Shown: one piece after another, positions 41,687-50,371 of the stretch
Layout: every line of letters starts with the position of its first letter
Numbering within the stretch: the first letter of the stretch is position 1
Assembly (NCBI RefSeq): GCF_900129965.1
Contig: NZ_FQXM01000004.1
Span: 1-64,000, forward strand
Reading direction: 5' to 3'
DNA from: Clostridium grantii DSM 8605
GTDB lineage: Bacteria > Bacillota > Clostridia > Clostridiales > Clostridiaceae
DNA length: 64,000 nt
Made by a program: the position numbers and the translations under genes
The notes under the pieces: generated by a model
Told to the model about the DNA's origin: nothing
The model's database searches: none
Seen by the model: the letters and a program-made list of their open reading frames with translations, nothing else

Positions 41687-42691
41687 GTGAAAATAATAAA
41701 AGAAAGAATATTAGTACAAGATATGCATTGTACCTCTTGCTAAAAAATAATTGAGAAGAACTTAAAAAACCTTCCTGGAGTTTTCAGAGTATACTGGAAG
41801 TTTTATAGGTGGAGCTACCTCAATGTTTGCTTTTTCATTAGGTACTGTTCCGTTGATGCTATCTTTTGGTGCTCTTACAGGATTTTTAAGTAAAGATTAT
41901 ACAAAGAAAATACTGAAACTAAGCGGTTTTATGATTTTATTTTTAGAAGTGATAATGACAAATAGGGGCTTAGCTTTATCTGGATTAAATATTAAAACTT
42001 TAATTCCAGATACTAATTATAATTCTACTGATACAGATAATACAGAAGAGAATACTACGAATTTTGCAAAAGCTACTATAAAAGATGGATATCAAGAAGT
42101 AAAAATAAGCGCTCTGGCAAGAGGATACACTCCAAGTGTTCTTTATGTTCAAAAAATATCCCTGTAAAAATGATAGTAGATGGTGAACAGTTGCCATCCT
42201 GTAATAATGCAATTGTTATACCTTCCTTCAATATTCAAAAGAAATTGACTTCTGGTGAGAATTTAATTAAGTTCATCCCTAGTGATAAAGATAATAATTT
42301 TAGTTGTTTGATGGGTATGATTTCAGGAGTGATTAAAGTAACTGATAATCTAGATTTAATCACCGCAGAATCTGCGGCTGCTGATGTTGAAGAAGTTCCC
42401 TACGAAAGTATATACGGACCAGATTTGAGTATATTTCTAGCTGAAGTATTAGTAAAAATTGCTTTAGTTGAAAATAAAAAACAATCTATAGAGATTTTAG
42501 GAGTTCAGTTAGAATTAAATCCATTAATTGTTGTTGCTGAAAAAGGAAAAGAACTTCAGATTAAATTTGACGCTGCAAATGGATACGCAATTCTATTGGA
42601 TAATAATATAGCTGGAGTTATTGAAATTGTTGATGACATCAATAATGTTGATGTAGAATCTATAAGAAATAAATATATTCCTAGCAACTAA
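41687..42691 (+). pseudogene. Decayed HMA-TauE/SafE-cupredoxin metal protein
   Basis: The original gene can be traced in pieces. From GTG 41687 (AAAGGATG upstream) an HMA start ends at MHCTSC followed by TAA (41741); the frame continues as KIIEKNLKNLPGVF. A large internal part of the TauE/SafE-type membrane domain is missing, and the frame changes near 41790. Then GSFIGGATSMFAFSLGTVPLM and a second helix survive, followed by a cupredoxin-like domain. A one-base loss in an A-run near 42153 shifts VLYVQK from NIPVKMIVDGEQLPSCNNAI. The last ~120 residues remain open. Homologues are involved in copper or other metal handling. At least three lesions make it nonfunctional. Confidence 0.75.
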
Positions 42692-42735
42692 AATATAACT
42701 GTTGATTGCCATGAAATAAATCCACTACAATTTAA

Positions 42736-42769
42736 TAAAGGAACAGTTCTCATAGAGCTGTTCCCTTTA
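42736..42769. terminator. Terminator-like hairpin downstream of katG
   Basis: AAAGGAACAG pairs with CTGTTCCCTTT across a short loop right after the katG stop; T-rich flanks occur on both strands. Confidence 0.65.
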
Positions 42770-42772
42770 TCT

Positions 42773-44974
42773 TTATAGGTGTTCTTGAATATGAAAACGG
42801 TCTGCATTCATTACTTTATTCCATGCTGCTACAAAATCTTCTATAAACTTTTTCTCATTGCCATTAGATGCATATACCTCAGCAACTGCGCGGAGTTGTG
42901 AATTTGATCCAAATATAAGATCAACTTTTGTTGCTGTCCACTTTTTATCCCCTGTTTCTCTATCTAAACCTATAAATTTTTCCCTGCATTCAGGTAATGG
43001 GTTCCACAGAGTGTTAATATCAAGAAGATTTACAAAGAAATCATTTGTAAGGCATTCTTCTCTCTTTGTAAACACGCCATCCTTTGATTGTTTATAATTA
43101 GTATTTAACACACGCATACCACCAATTAATACTGTCATTTCTGGAATAGTTAGTGTTAATAATTGTGCTCTATCAATTAACATTTTATCTGATGTTACTT
43201 CATATTTATCCTTTACATAATTTCTAAATCCATCTGCCTTAGGTTCAAGAAAACTAAAGGATTGTATATCTGTTTCCTCTTGGGTTGCATCAGTTCTTCC
43301 TGGTGTAAAAGGAACCATAATGTTGCAACCTGCATTTTGGGCAGCTTTTTCAATAGCAGCACATCCACCTAATACAATAATATCAGCTAAAGAAACCTTT
43401 TTTCCCTTTGAATGTGAACTATTAAAACTACTTTGAATTTCTTCTAGAGTATTTAAAACCTTGCTAAGCTTCTCCGGCTCATTTATTTCCCAATATTTTT
43501 GTGGCTTCAAGCGTATTCTTGCACCATTTGCCCCTCCACGCTTATCTGAACCACGAAAAGTTGATGCAGATTCCCAAGCTGTTGTAACAAGTTCTGATAT
43601 TGACAATCCTGAAGCTAAAATCTTATTCTTAAGTTCTGAAATATTCTTTTTATTAATCAATTTATAGTTGGCTTTTGGTACTGGATCTTGCCAAATAAAG
43701 TTTTCTGTTGGAACTTCTGGTCCTAGATATCTGGATATTGGTCCCATATCTCTATGGGTCAATTTAAACCAAGCTTTAGCAAAAGCCTCAGCAAATTTTT
43801 CTGGGTTTTTTAGATAATCTAATGCTATTGCTTCGTATATAGGATCATTAATAAGTGATAAATCTGCTGTAGTCATCATAGGTCTATGCTTTATTAATGG
43901 ATCATAAGCATCAACTACCATATCCTCTTCCTCTACATTTATAGCTAACCATTGGTATGCTCCTGCAGGACTTTTAACTAATTCCCACTCATATTTAAAT
44001 AATGTTTTTAAGTAACCCATTGTCCACTTTGTAGGTTCTGCTTTCCATGCTCCTTCAATGCCACTACTTATGGTATCTGGACCCTTACCAGTTTTATAGC
44101 TACTTTTCCAGCCAAGCCCTTGCTGTTCAATAGGTGCAGCTTCTGGCGCTGGTCCAACATATGAAGGAGATGCAGCACCATGGCATTTACCAAAAGTATG
44201 TCCTCCTGCTATAAGAGCAACAGTTTCCTCATCATTCATTGCCATACGAGAGAAGGTTACCCTTACATCATTGACTGATGCTTTAGGGTCTGGTTTTCCA
44301 TTGGGTCCCTCTGGATTTACATAAATTAAACCCATTTGTGTTGCAGCAAGAGGATTTTCAAGTTGATTATCATCTTTATCACGCTCATCACCAAGCCATT
44401 CTTTTTCACTACCCCAGTAAATTTCCTCCTGAGGTTCCCAAACATCCACTCTGCCACCACCAAAACCAATTGTCTTTAACCCCATAGATTCTAATGCACA
44501 ATTACCCGTCAATATCATAAGATCAGCCCAAGATATTTTATTTCCATATTTCTTTTTAATTGGCCAAAGTAAACGACGCGCTTTATCTAAATTTATATTA
44601 TCAGGCCAGCTATTAAGTGGTGGAAATCTTTGCAATCCTTGCCCTCCACCACCTCTACCATCGTAAACTCTATAAGTTCCAGCACTATGCCAAGCCATAC
44701 GAATAAAAAATGATCCATAATGACCATAATCAGCAGGCCACCATTCCTTAGAATCTGTCATCAACTTATATAAATCCTTCTTTAGTTCATAATAATCTAG
44801 TTTTTCAAATTCTTCAGCGTAGTTAAAACCTTTAGACATAGGATTGCTTAGCTCTGAATTTTGACGAAGAACATTAAGCTTAAGCTGCTGTGGCCACCAA
44901 TACTCATTAGTTGTTCCCTCACCAGCTACTGATCTACTTGTTCTTCCTGTCACCGGACATTTACCTTCTAACAT
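42773..44974 (-). CDS. katG: Catalase-peroxidase KatG
   Basis: Bifunctional heme enzyme of 733 residues, the normal length. The distal site is IRMAWHSAGTYR (Arg, Trp, His); the Tyr of the Met-Tyr-Trp adduct is in MGLIYVNPEGPNG, and the Met in FSRMAMNDEETVALIAGGHTFGK, which also holds the proximal His. The second, inactive peroxidase-like half is present (RGSDKRGGANGARIRL, VLGGCAAIEKAA, FTPGRTDATQEETD) and the protein ends at NADRFHI. All adduct residues are intact. AGGAGG lies upstream of the ATG. It appears monocistronic; in an anaerobe it would serve oxidative-stress defence. Confidence 0.95.
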   Translation of the reverse strand: MLEGKCPVTGRTSRSVAGEGTTNEYWWPQQLKLNVLRQNSELSNPMSKGFNYAEEFEKLDYYELKKDLYKLMTDSKEWWPADYGHYGSFFIRMAWHSAGTYRVYDGRGGGGQGLQRFPPLNSWPDNINLDKARRLLWPIKKKYGNKISWADLMILTGNCALESMGLKTIGFGGGRVDVWEPQEEIYWGSEKEWLGDERDKDDNQLENPLAATQMGLIYVNPEGPNGKPDPKASVNDVRVTFSRMAMNDEETVALIAGGHTFGKCHGAASPSYVGPAPEAAPIEQQGLGWKSSYKTGKGPDTISSGIEGAWKAEPTKWTMGYLKTLFKYEWELVKSPAGAYQWLAINVEEEDMVVDAYDPLIKHRPMMTTADLSLINDPIYEAIALDYLKNPEKFAEAFAKAWFKLTHRDMGPISRYLGPEVPTENFIWQDPVPKANYKLINKKNISELKNKILASGLSISELVTTAWESASTFRGSDKRGGANGARIRLKPQKYWEINEPEKLSKVLNTLEEIQSSFNSSHSKGKKVSLADIIVLGGCAAIEKAAQNAGCNIMVPFTPGRTDATQEETDIQSFSFLEPKADGFRNYVKDKYEVTSDKMLIDRAQLLTLTIPEMTVLIGGMRVLNTNYKQSKDGVFTKREECLTNDFFVNLLDINTLWNPLPECREKFIGLDRETGDKKWTATKVDLIFGSNSQLRAVAEVYASNGNEKKFIEDFVAAWNKVMNADRFHIQEHL

Positions 44975-45185
44975 AACTTATCCTCCTTACCTGTCTTTTT
45001 TACCTACCTGCATACCTATAGGTAATGCAACTTTTCTCATAAAAATACTGTTACAATAAATTATATAAATATATAACTTGTATTATGAGTCAATTGGATA
45101 ATAATGTTTGGTAAGGTTTTTTGAATTGTTTTTCTTTAAAATTAATTCATGTATCAACTATATCGTAAAAGGTCGTCTTACTTTC

Positions 45186-45221
45186 AAAAAAGTCTACTCA
45201 AAATTTGAGTAGACTCTTTTT
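45186..45221. terminator. Rho-independent terminator
   Basis: AAAGTCTACTCAAA pairs with TTTGAGTAGACTCTTT almost perfectly, with A- and T-runs at the ends. It serves the coiled-coil gene on the minus strand. Confidence 0.85.
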
Positions 45222-45239
45222 AATTAATAATTATTCATC

Positions 45240-45572
45240 TTACTTTACTACTTTTAGTTCATTCCTTAAATTAATTATACTTGAATCATTATTTACTGTT
45301 CTAATAGTAAGAGAATTCACATCCAATTGAAGTTTATCAATTTTCCTATCAATTGTATCTATTTTTTCTGAATTCTGCATATATCCATCAAACAGATCTT
45401 CTATTTTAGGTTTTATTTCATTCTCGATTATTGTATTTGTTTTATTAGCTTCTTGTTTTAATCCATTTACATCAGACTTCAGTTCACTAATTTCACTATT
45501 TACTTTTTGAAATCCTTCTTGCATATGAATATACATTTTTTCCATCAAGTTAAATATTTTATCATTTTCCAT
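45240..45572 (-). CDS. Unrecognised coiled-coil protein
   Basis: A 110-residue hydrophilic protein that is nearly all heptad-patterned helix (FQKVNSEISELKSDVNGLKQ; IDTIDRKIDKLQLDVNSL). No Cys and no membrane segment. It resembles small clostridial coiled-coil proteins of unknown role, and the shape is also reminiscent of phage-type or t-SNARE-like helices. An AGGAGCTG site lies upstream of the ATG, and a good terminator follows. Confidence 0.65.
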   Translation of the reverse strand: MENDKIFNLMEKMYIHMQEGFQKVNSEISELKSDVNGLKQEANKTNTIIENEIKPKIEDLFDGYMQNSEKIDTIDRKIDKLQLDVNSLTIRTVNNDSSIINLRNELKVVK

Positions 45573-46036
45573 AGTCTTTCAGCTCCTTTAAAAGATTATA
45601 TACAGAATCATTTTTAGATTCCATAATAATTTTACTTTCTTAAGTATTGATAAATGTGATTCAATTCTTTCTAATTTATTATTAGTTTTACTTTGATTAT
45701 CTAACTATTTAAACTAACATAGCTTTATTTCTGTATCCATAATCTGAACTCCTAGTATATATTAATTATACCTTATTTCAACCTTATCTTTCTATAGCGT
45801 TTTAAACTTACCTGGAAATTCCTATATTGTTATTATTACAAATATACCTTGATTTGATACAAACTTCTATTTGTTTTTACTATGTTTTTTATGGCTAAAT
45901 ACCTTTCCATATCTAATAGGCATCTACTATTACAGTATCAATATTTGTAGTATAAAAATTATAAGATAAAAGAGAATAAATTTGCTTAAATAAAAACCTT
46001 CCTCATATGATAAGTAGTTGGGAGCACTTGCTAACA
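45573..46036. other. Gene-free stretch with a possible coiled-coil remnant
   Basis: On the minus strand 45588-45707 encodes an open piece, LDNQSKTNNKLERIESHLSILKKV plus a short tail, that looks like another coiled coil but lacks a start. The rest, to 46036, is AT-rich and I see nothing in it. Confidence 0.25.
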
Positions 46037-46792
46037 TTATAAATTCATAAAATTTTCTAATATTTTAATTCCACTGGTAATTTCCATAATATTATTATAA
46101 GTTTTGTCAAAAGAATCAATCTTATCCTTTTGATTTATAGCATAAATTTTTATAATATCTGCTGTAAATTCTGGATGAAATTGCACCCCATAAATACATC
46201 CTTTAATTTTAAAACTCTGGTGTGGCTCAAAATCATTATAAGCTAAAAGAATTGCTTCCTTTGGCAACTTAATTGCGCTTTGTGAATGTGTCACATATCC
46301 ATAAAAAGTACTCTCAATCCCTTGAAACAGCTTATCTTTTTCACCCCGATTTGTTAATTTAATTTCCGTCATCCCTATTTCTGGTCCATTTGAATGATAT
46401 GAAGTTACTCCATTAAAAACTTGTGCTAAAAGCTGATGTCCATAACAAATTCCAAGGACAGGAATATTCCTGTTTTCAATCCCTAAAAGCCAATGGGATA
46501 AATACTCTATCCAACTGTCTTCATCGGTAACCATACTGTGTGCACCTGTTATGATAACACGATCTATATCTTGATAATCCGGTAGTTTCTCACCTTTAAA
46601 AACTTTTGACAGTATGTATTGATTTGTTTTAATTCTTTCTAGAATCATATCATGGAAATTCAAATTCCTATTAACTAATTCATCATAGGCATCCCCTGTT
46701 TGGATTATTAAAATTTTCTTATTCATCTCAATTTCCTCTTTTTTATTTTCATCCTTAATCTCTTTAAGCAAAAAAGTATTGTTTCCAATCAT
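46037..46792 (-). CDS. Class I glutamine amidotransferase-like protein (GMP synthase GATase type)
   Basis: A 251-residue protein with the class I GATase triad: C116 in LGICYGHQLLAQ, H206 and E208 in GVQFHPEF. The oxyanion segment is VIITGAHSMV. Stand-alone members of this group resemble gamma-glutamyl hydrolases or GMP-synthase amidotransferase subunits; the acceptor is unknown. An AGGAGGG box seven bases before the ATG at 46792 supports the long start, although an internal ATG at residue 23 matches where homologues usually begin. Confidence 0.85.
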   Translation of the reverse strand: MIGNNTFLLKEIKDENKKEEIEMNKKILIIQTGDAYDELVNRNLNFHDMILERIKTNQYILSKVFKGEKLPDYQDIDRVIITGAHSMVTDEDSWIEYLSHWLLGIENRNIPVLGICYGHQLLAQVFNGVTSYHSNGPEIGMTEIKLTNRGEKDKLFQGIESTFYGYVTHSQSAIKLPKEAILLAYNDFEPHQSFKIKGCIYGVQFHPEFTADIIKIYAINQKDKIDSFDKTYNNIMEITSGIKILENFMNL

Positions 46793-47004
46793 TTTTCACC
46801 CTCCTCTTTAGTTATATTTTTATCTTATGATTTTTGATTATAATTTTTTAAATATAAAAATAAATACAATTTAGCTCATTACAAAGATTGTAAAAAAAGG
46901 CGGCAAAGCCGCATCTTCTCAATTCAAAATATAGCGTCAGCGTTAAGCGTTAGCTTGCATAAAGTTTTTTGTAGTTTTTAATGCATAAGTAACTTTTTAT
47001 AAAT
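46793..47004. other. Gene-free stretch with short GC-rich hairpins
   Basis: It contains GCGGC-aaa-GCCGC (about 46901-46913) and the run AGCGTCAGCGTTAAGCGTTAGC near 46932, a partially self-complementary block. No T-tract follows either. No gene. Confidence 0.35.
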
Positions 47005-47209
47005 TCAATCAAAAATATGCGGTCTAATCCTATGTCCATAAAGTTTCACAAACTCATCCGAGTTATCTCTAAAAATTTCTTTTATTACTCCATTGGCCAT
47101 TATAAATTCACTTCTATTTTTTAACTGGATTAATTTTGCATAATCCTGACACCCATTGATTTTAAATACTTTACCTAACTCTATTTTATCAAAAAAATTT
47201 ATACTTTCC
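47005..47209 (-). pseudogene. C-terminal gene remnant, family not recognised
   Basis: About 65 codons are open without a usable start: the piece includes ELGKVFKINGCQDYAKLIQL, FIMANGVIKEIFRDNSDEF and a final RIRPHIFD stop. Composition is that of real protein. Its upstream end is replaced by the repeat element at 47215. Confidence 0.4.
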
Positions 47210-47214
47210 TATAC

Positions 47215-47365
47215 AATAAAAAAATAGCCCCACACTTTTTTTAAGAAGTGCGAGGTTAATATTTAACTTATTTTAGGGGGATAAGTTTTTTATTTACTTC
47301 TTATTTATATAATAATACAGTTTTGTGACAACTAAGTGTTGAAAATGTTTCCAAACTGTTAATTA
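47215..47365. repeat. Dispersed ~150-bp repeat, copy 2
   Basis: Second copy of the element at 36248-36395, same orientation, 11 kb away. The core covering the C-loop hairpin is identical; the terminator stem differs by paired changes. Confidence 0.85.
47219..47297 (-). ncRNA. Putative small RNA, copy 2
   Basis: Minus-strand promoter TTGTCA (47326-47331), 16 bp, TATAAA (47304-47309). The transcript would contain the same AACTTAT-CCCCCTAAA-ATAAGTT hairpin, then a stem CCTCGCACTT with AAGTGTGGGG and a T-run. Compared with copy 1 the stem sequence differs while pairing is kept, which supports an RNA function. Confidence 0.5.
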
Positions 47366-47476
47366 ACTAGAGTTCTCATACTTATTATGATTTATATTTT
47401 TATTCAAACTTCTATAATAAAAACAATAAAATCGCAAATAACCCAATAAAATTTTATTAATTTATCACAAATTCGG

Positions 47477-47505
47477 TTGACATGACAAAAAAATTATAAT
47501 AAACT
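47477..47505 (+). promoter_or_regulatory. SigmaA promoter of the lysine-riboswitch operon
   Basis: TTGACA (47477-47482), 17 bp, TAAACT (47500-47505). The start would fall about 10 bases before the riboswitch. Confidence 0.65.
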
Positions 47506-47521
47506 ATAGTTAATAACTTAA

Positions 47522-47717
47522 TACAACCTCACTTTCTTGTGAGGTAGAGGCGCGATATTTAACAGTTTTTAGTGGAGCTTGAGGTGCATTGATACTAGGA
47601 AGAAGGAAATATTGCCGAAGCAAATAATACTCTCACTATTATTTGCTGGGTCTACAGTTAAGAACTGTAGGACTGTCTTAATAAACTACCCTGTTTATTA
47701 AGGTGTGCTATCTCCAT
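47522..47717 (+). ncRNA. Lysine riboswitch (L-box)
   Basis: The sequence has the L-box landmarks in order: GAGGTAGAGGCGCGA at the start, then GGAAATATTGCCGAAG, the stem GCAAATAATA...TATTATTTGC, GGGTCTACAGTT and its partner AACTGTAGGACTGTC, and the closing GTGCTATCTC. P1 forms by pairing GAGGTAG with CTATCTC. An extra CCTCAC/GTGAGG hairpin overlaps the 5' side of P1 and could compete with it. It is followed by a terminator and controls the ABC importer genes downstream. Confidence 0.93.
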
Positions 47718-47755
47718 TAGGGAAAATGAGGGCTTGAAAGCAAATTTGATATTTT

Positions 47756-47786
47756 GCGGCCTGTGTTTATCTCAGGCCGTTTTTTA
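47756..47786 (+). terminator. Riboswitch-controlled intrinsic terminator
   Basis: CGGCCTG pairs with CAGGCCG followed by six T residues, 40 bases past the L-box. Lysine binding should favour this stem and switch the operon off. Confidence 0.88.
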
Positions 47787-47824
47787 TTTATAAAATAATA
47801 ACAAAATTACAGGGGGAAATAATC

Positions 47825-48643
47825 ATGAAAAAGAAATTATCATTATTAGCAATGGGGTTATCAGCATTTATGTTATTAACAGCATGTGGATCAAAGGGAA
47901 CTTCTGAAACAGAAACTTTTAGAGTAGGTCTTGAAGCTGGATATGCTCCATTTAACTGGACTCAAATGGATGATTCAAATGGTGGAATTAAAATTGATGA
48001 AGGTTCTGAGTTCGCAGGCGGTTATGATGTAGAAATAGCAAAAAAAATTGCTGACGGACTTGGTAAAGAGTTAGTTATCGTTAAAACTGAATGGGATGGA
48101 CTTGTTCCTGCTTTGACTTCTGGCAAAATTGATGCAATTATTGCTGGTATGTCTCCAACTGCAGAACGTAAAGAAACTATAGATTTTTCAGATAATTACT
48201 ACAAATCAGATTTAGTTATGGTTGTAAAAAAAGGTGGCGCTTATGATGGAGCTACTTCTATACAAGATTTTAGTGGTGCAAAAATAACTGCTCAATTAAA
48301 TACTTTCCACTATTCTGTAATAGATCAAATTAACGGTGTTGTTAAAGAGCAAGCTATGGATAACTTTCCTGCTATGAGAGTTGCTTTAGAAGCCGGCATG
48401 ATTGATGGATATGTTTCTGAACGTCCAGAAGGTGTTAGTGCTCAATCTGCCAATGAAAACTACAAAATGATAGAATTCACTGATAAATTTGAAACATCTG
48501 ATGACGATACAGCAATAGCTGTTGGATTAGTTAAAGATAGTGAATTAACTTCAAAAATAAATGAAATTTTAGCTGGAATTTCTGAAGAAGAAAGAAGTAC
48601 TATCATGGATGATGCTATAAAAAACCAACCAACATCTAACTAA
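47825..48643 (+). CDS. Amino-acid ABC transporter substrate-binding lipoprotein (lysine)
   Basis: A 272-residue family-3 solute-binding protein. The lipoprotein signal peptide is KKKLSLLAMGLSAFMLLTAC, cut before the Cys at residue 21, with a short linker. The mature part shows FRVGLEAGYAPFNW, GYDVEIAKKIADGLGKELVIVKTEWDGLVPAL and SGKIDAIIAGMSPTAERKETIDFSDNYY. AGGGGGAAA precedes the ATG. A lysine riboswitch immediately upstream makes lysine the probable ligand; without it one could only say polar amino acid. Confidence 0.93.
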   Translation: MKKKLSLLAMGLSAFMLLTACGSKGTSETETFRVGLEAGYAPFNWTQMDDSNGGIKIDEGSEFAGGYDVEIAKKIADGLGKELVIVKTEWDGLVPALTSGKIDAIIAGMSPTAERKETIDFSDNYYKSDLVMVVKKGGAYDGATSIQDFSGAKITAQLNTFHYSVIDQINGVVKEQAMDNFPAMRVALEAGMIDGYVSERPEGVSAQSANENYKMIEFTDKFETSDDDTAIAVGLVKDSELTSKINEILAGISEEERSTIMDDAIKNQPTSN

Positions 48644-48652
48644 AGACTATTT

Positions 48653-48693
48653 AAACCCAGCTGCATTTATTTGCAGCGGGTTTTATTATTTTT
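48653..48693 (+). terminator. Intra-operon attenuating hairpin
   Basis: AACCCAGCTGCA pairs with TGCAGCGGGTT and is followed by a T-rich tract between the binding-protein and permease genes. It probably lets the binding protein be made in excess. Confidence 0.75.
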
Positions 48694-48709
48694 TTCAAGG
48701 AGGAAAAAA

Positions 48710-49492
48710 ATGACTTCTGAATGGATTATAAAAATCATTACTGAAAATTGGCCTATGTTTCTACGTGGAGCTGGTGTCACACTTTTAATCGCTATTACAG
48801 GTACAATTTTAGGTTCTATTATTGGTTTATTGGTTGGAGTTATACGTACTATTCCTCAACCTGACCGTGGACCAAAAAAAATAATTCTAAAAATTATTAC
48901 TACCTTACTTTCTATATATATTGAAATTTTCCGTGGTACCCCAATGATTGTGCAAGCTATGGTAATTTATTATGGGTCTGCTATAGCTTTTGGAATAAAT
49001 ATGAATAAAATGTATGCAGCAATTTTTATTGTTTCTATTAATACTGGTGCTTATATGTCAGAAATTGTTCGTGGTGGTATAGTTTCTATCGATAAAGGAC
49101 AATTTGAAGCAGCTCATGCTATAGGTATGAACCATATTCAAACAATGATAAACGTGGTACTTCCTCAAGTAGTTAGAAATATTTTACCTGCAACTGGAAA
49201 CGAATTTGTAATAAATATAAAAGATACCTCTGTATTAAATGTAATTGCGGTATCAGAATTATATTTCCAAACAAAATCAATTGCTGGAAATAATTTCAGA
49301 TTCTTTGAATCATTTTTTGTTGCAAGTATACTTTACTTTATAATGACTTTTTCTGTAACAAGACTTTTACGTTATTTTGAAAGAAAAATGGATGGTCCTA
49401 CTGATTATATTATGTATTCTAATCAAATGCAGGTAGAGACTCCTGAAGATATGTTGCATAGAACAAAAGAAAATGAAAAAAATAATTATTAA
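48710..49492 (+). CDS. Amino-acid ABC transporter permease (lysine)
   Basis: About 260 residues with five or six membrane helices. The His/Glu/PaaM-type permease signature is present: IEIFRGTPMIVQAMVIYYG and the EAA loop FEAAHAIGMNHIQTMINVVLPQVVRNILPA. AAGGAGG seven bases before the ATG at 48710 sets the start; the upstream 13 codons overlap the attenuator hairpin and are not translated. Second gene of the lysine importer. Confidence 0.92.
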   Translation: MTSEWIIKIITENWPMFLRGAGVTLLIAITGTILGSIIGLLVGVIRTIPQPDRGPKKIILKIITTLLSIYIEIFRGTPMIVQAMVIYYGSAIAFGINMNKMYAAIFIVSINTGAYMSEIVRGGIVSIDKGQFEAAHAIGMNHIQTMINVVLPQVVRNILPATGNEFVINIKDTSVLNVIAVSELYFQTKSIAGNNFRFFESFFVASILYFIMTFSVTRLLRYFERKMDGPTDYIMYSNQMQVETPEDMLHRTKENEKNNY

Positions 49493-49510
49493 GCGAAGGA
49501 GGAAAAAACT

Positions 49511-50245
49511 ATGGAAAAAATAATTGATATTCAACATTTAAGTAAATCCTTTGGAACTCATGAAGTTTTAAAGGATATAGATTTTTCAGTTGAAAAAGGA
49601 GAAGTAGTTTGTATTATTGGTTCTTCTGGTTCTGGTAAATCAACCCTTCTTCGTTGTGTTAATCTTTTAGAAAAGCCAAGTGGTGGTCAAGTCATTTATA
49701 AAGGTGAAAATATTTTAGATGATAAGCATGATGTCTATGAGTATCGTAAAAACCTAGGGATGGTGTTTCAACAGTTTAATTTATTTAACAATCATAATGT
49801 ACTGGCTAATTGTACAGTTGGACAAATCAAGGTTTTAAAACGTTCAAAAGAAGAAGCTGAAAAAGTAGCAATGGAATATTTAAGAGTAGTTGGCATGGAA
49901 CAATTTGTTAATGCTAAACCTAAACAATTATCTGGAGGTCAAAAACAACGTGTTGCTATAGCTAGAGCACTTTCTATGAATCCGGATGTTATGCTATTCG
50001 ATGAGCCAACTTCGGCTCTTGACCCTGAAATGGTTGGAGAAGTTCTAAAAGTTATGAAAGAACTTGCAGATTTAGGGCTTACAATGTTAATTGTAACTCA
50101 TGAAATGGCCTTTGCAAAAGAAGTGGCTGATCGTGTAGTATTTATGGATAAAGGGGTTATTGCCGAAGAGGGACACCCTGACACAATTTTTAATAATCCA
50201 ACCCAAGAACGTACTCGCGAATTTTTAAAGCGTACTTTGAATTAA
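49511..50245 (+). CDS. Amino-acid ABC transporter ATP-binding protein (lysine)
   Basis: A 244-residue ATPase of the GlnQ type: Walker A GSSGSGKSTLLRC, Q-loop GMVFQQFNLF, signature LSGGQKQRVAIARAL, Walker B VMLFDEPTSALDPEMV, H-loop VTHEMAFAKEV. AAGGAGG precedes the ATG. It is 18 bp after the permease and completes a full lysine importer. Confidence 0.95.
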   Translation: MEKIIDIQHLSKSFGTHEVLKDIDFSVEKGEVVCIIGSSGSGKSTLLRCVNLLEKPSGGQVIYKGENILDDKHDVYEYRKNLGMVFQQFNLFNNHNVLANCTVGQIKVLKRSKEEAEKVAMEYLRVVGMEQFVNAKPKQLSGGQKQRVAIARALSMNPDVMLFDEPTSALDPEMVGEVLKVMKELADLGLTMLIVTHEMAFAKEVADRVVFMDKGVIAEEGHPDTIFNNPTQERTREFLKRTLN

Positions 50246-50286
50246 AAATAAAGCATTTATCTTTCTTATGCTGATATAAAACAAAA

Positions 50287-50334
50287 AACTGATTTTTTAA
50301 GGTTGATACAATTCTTAAAAATCAGTTCTTTTTT
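50287..50334 (+). terminator. Rho-independent terminator of the lysine importer operon
   Basis: AACTGATTTTT pairs with AAAAATCAGTT around a 16-base loop, then CTTTTTT. Confidence 0.85.
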
Positions 50335-50371
50335 GCTAGATACTAATATTAAAATCATATATTTTTCCTAA

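Noticed and set aside
42773..44974. Loss of the KatG adduct Met, from the Q in EAAPIEQQGLGW.
   Set aside because: The adduct Met lies further upstream in RMAMND and is present; the Q position varies in normal KatG proteins.
48671..48709. N-terminal extension of the lysine permease.
   Set aside because: It overlaps the attenuator stem, and the AAGGAGG site clearly serves the ATG at 48710.
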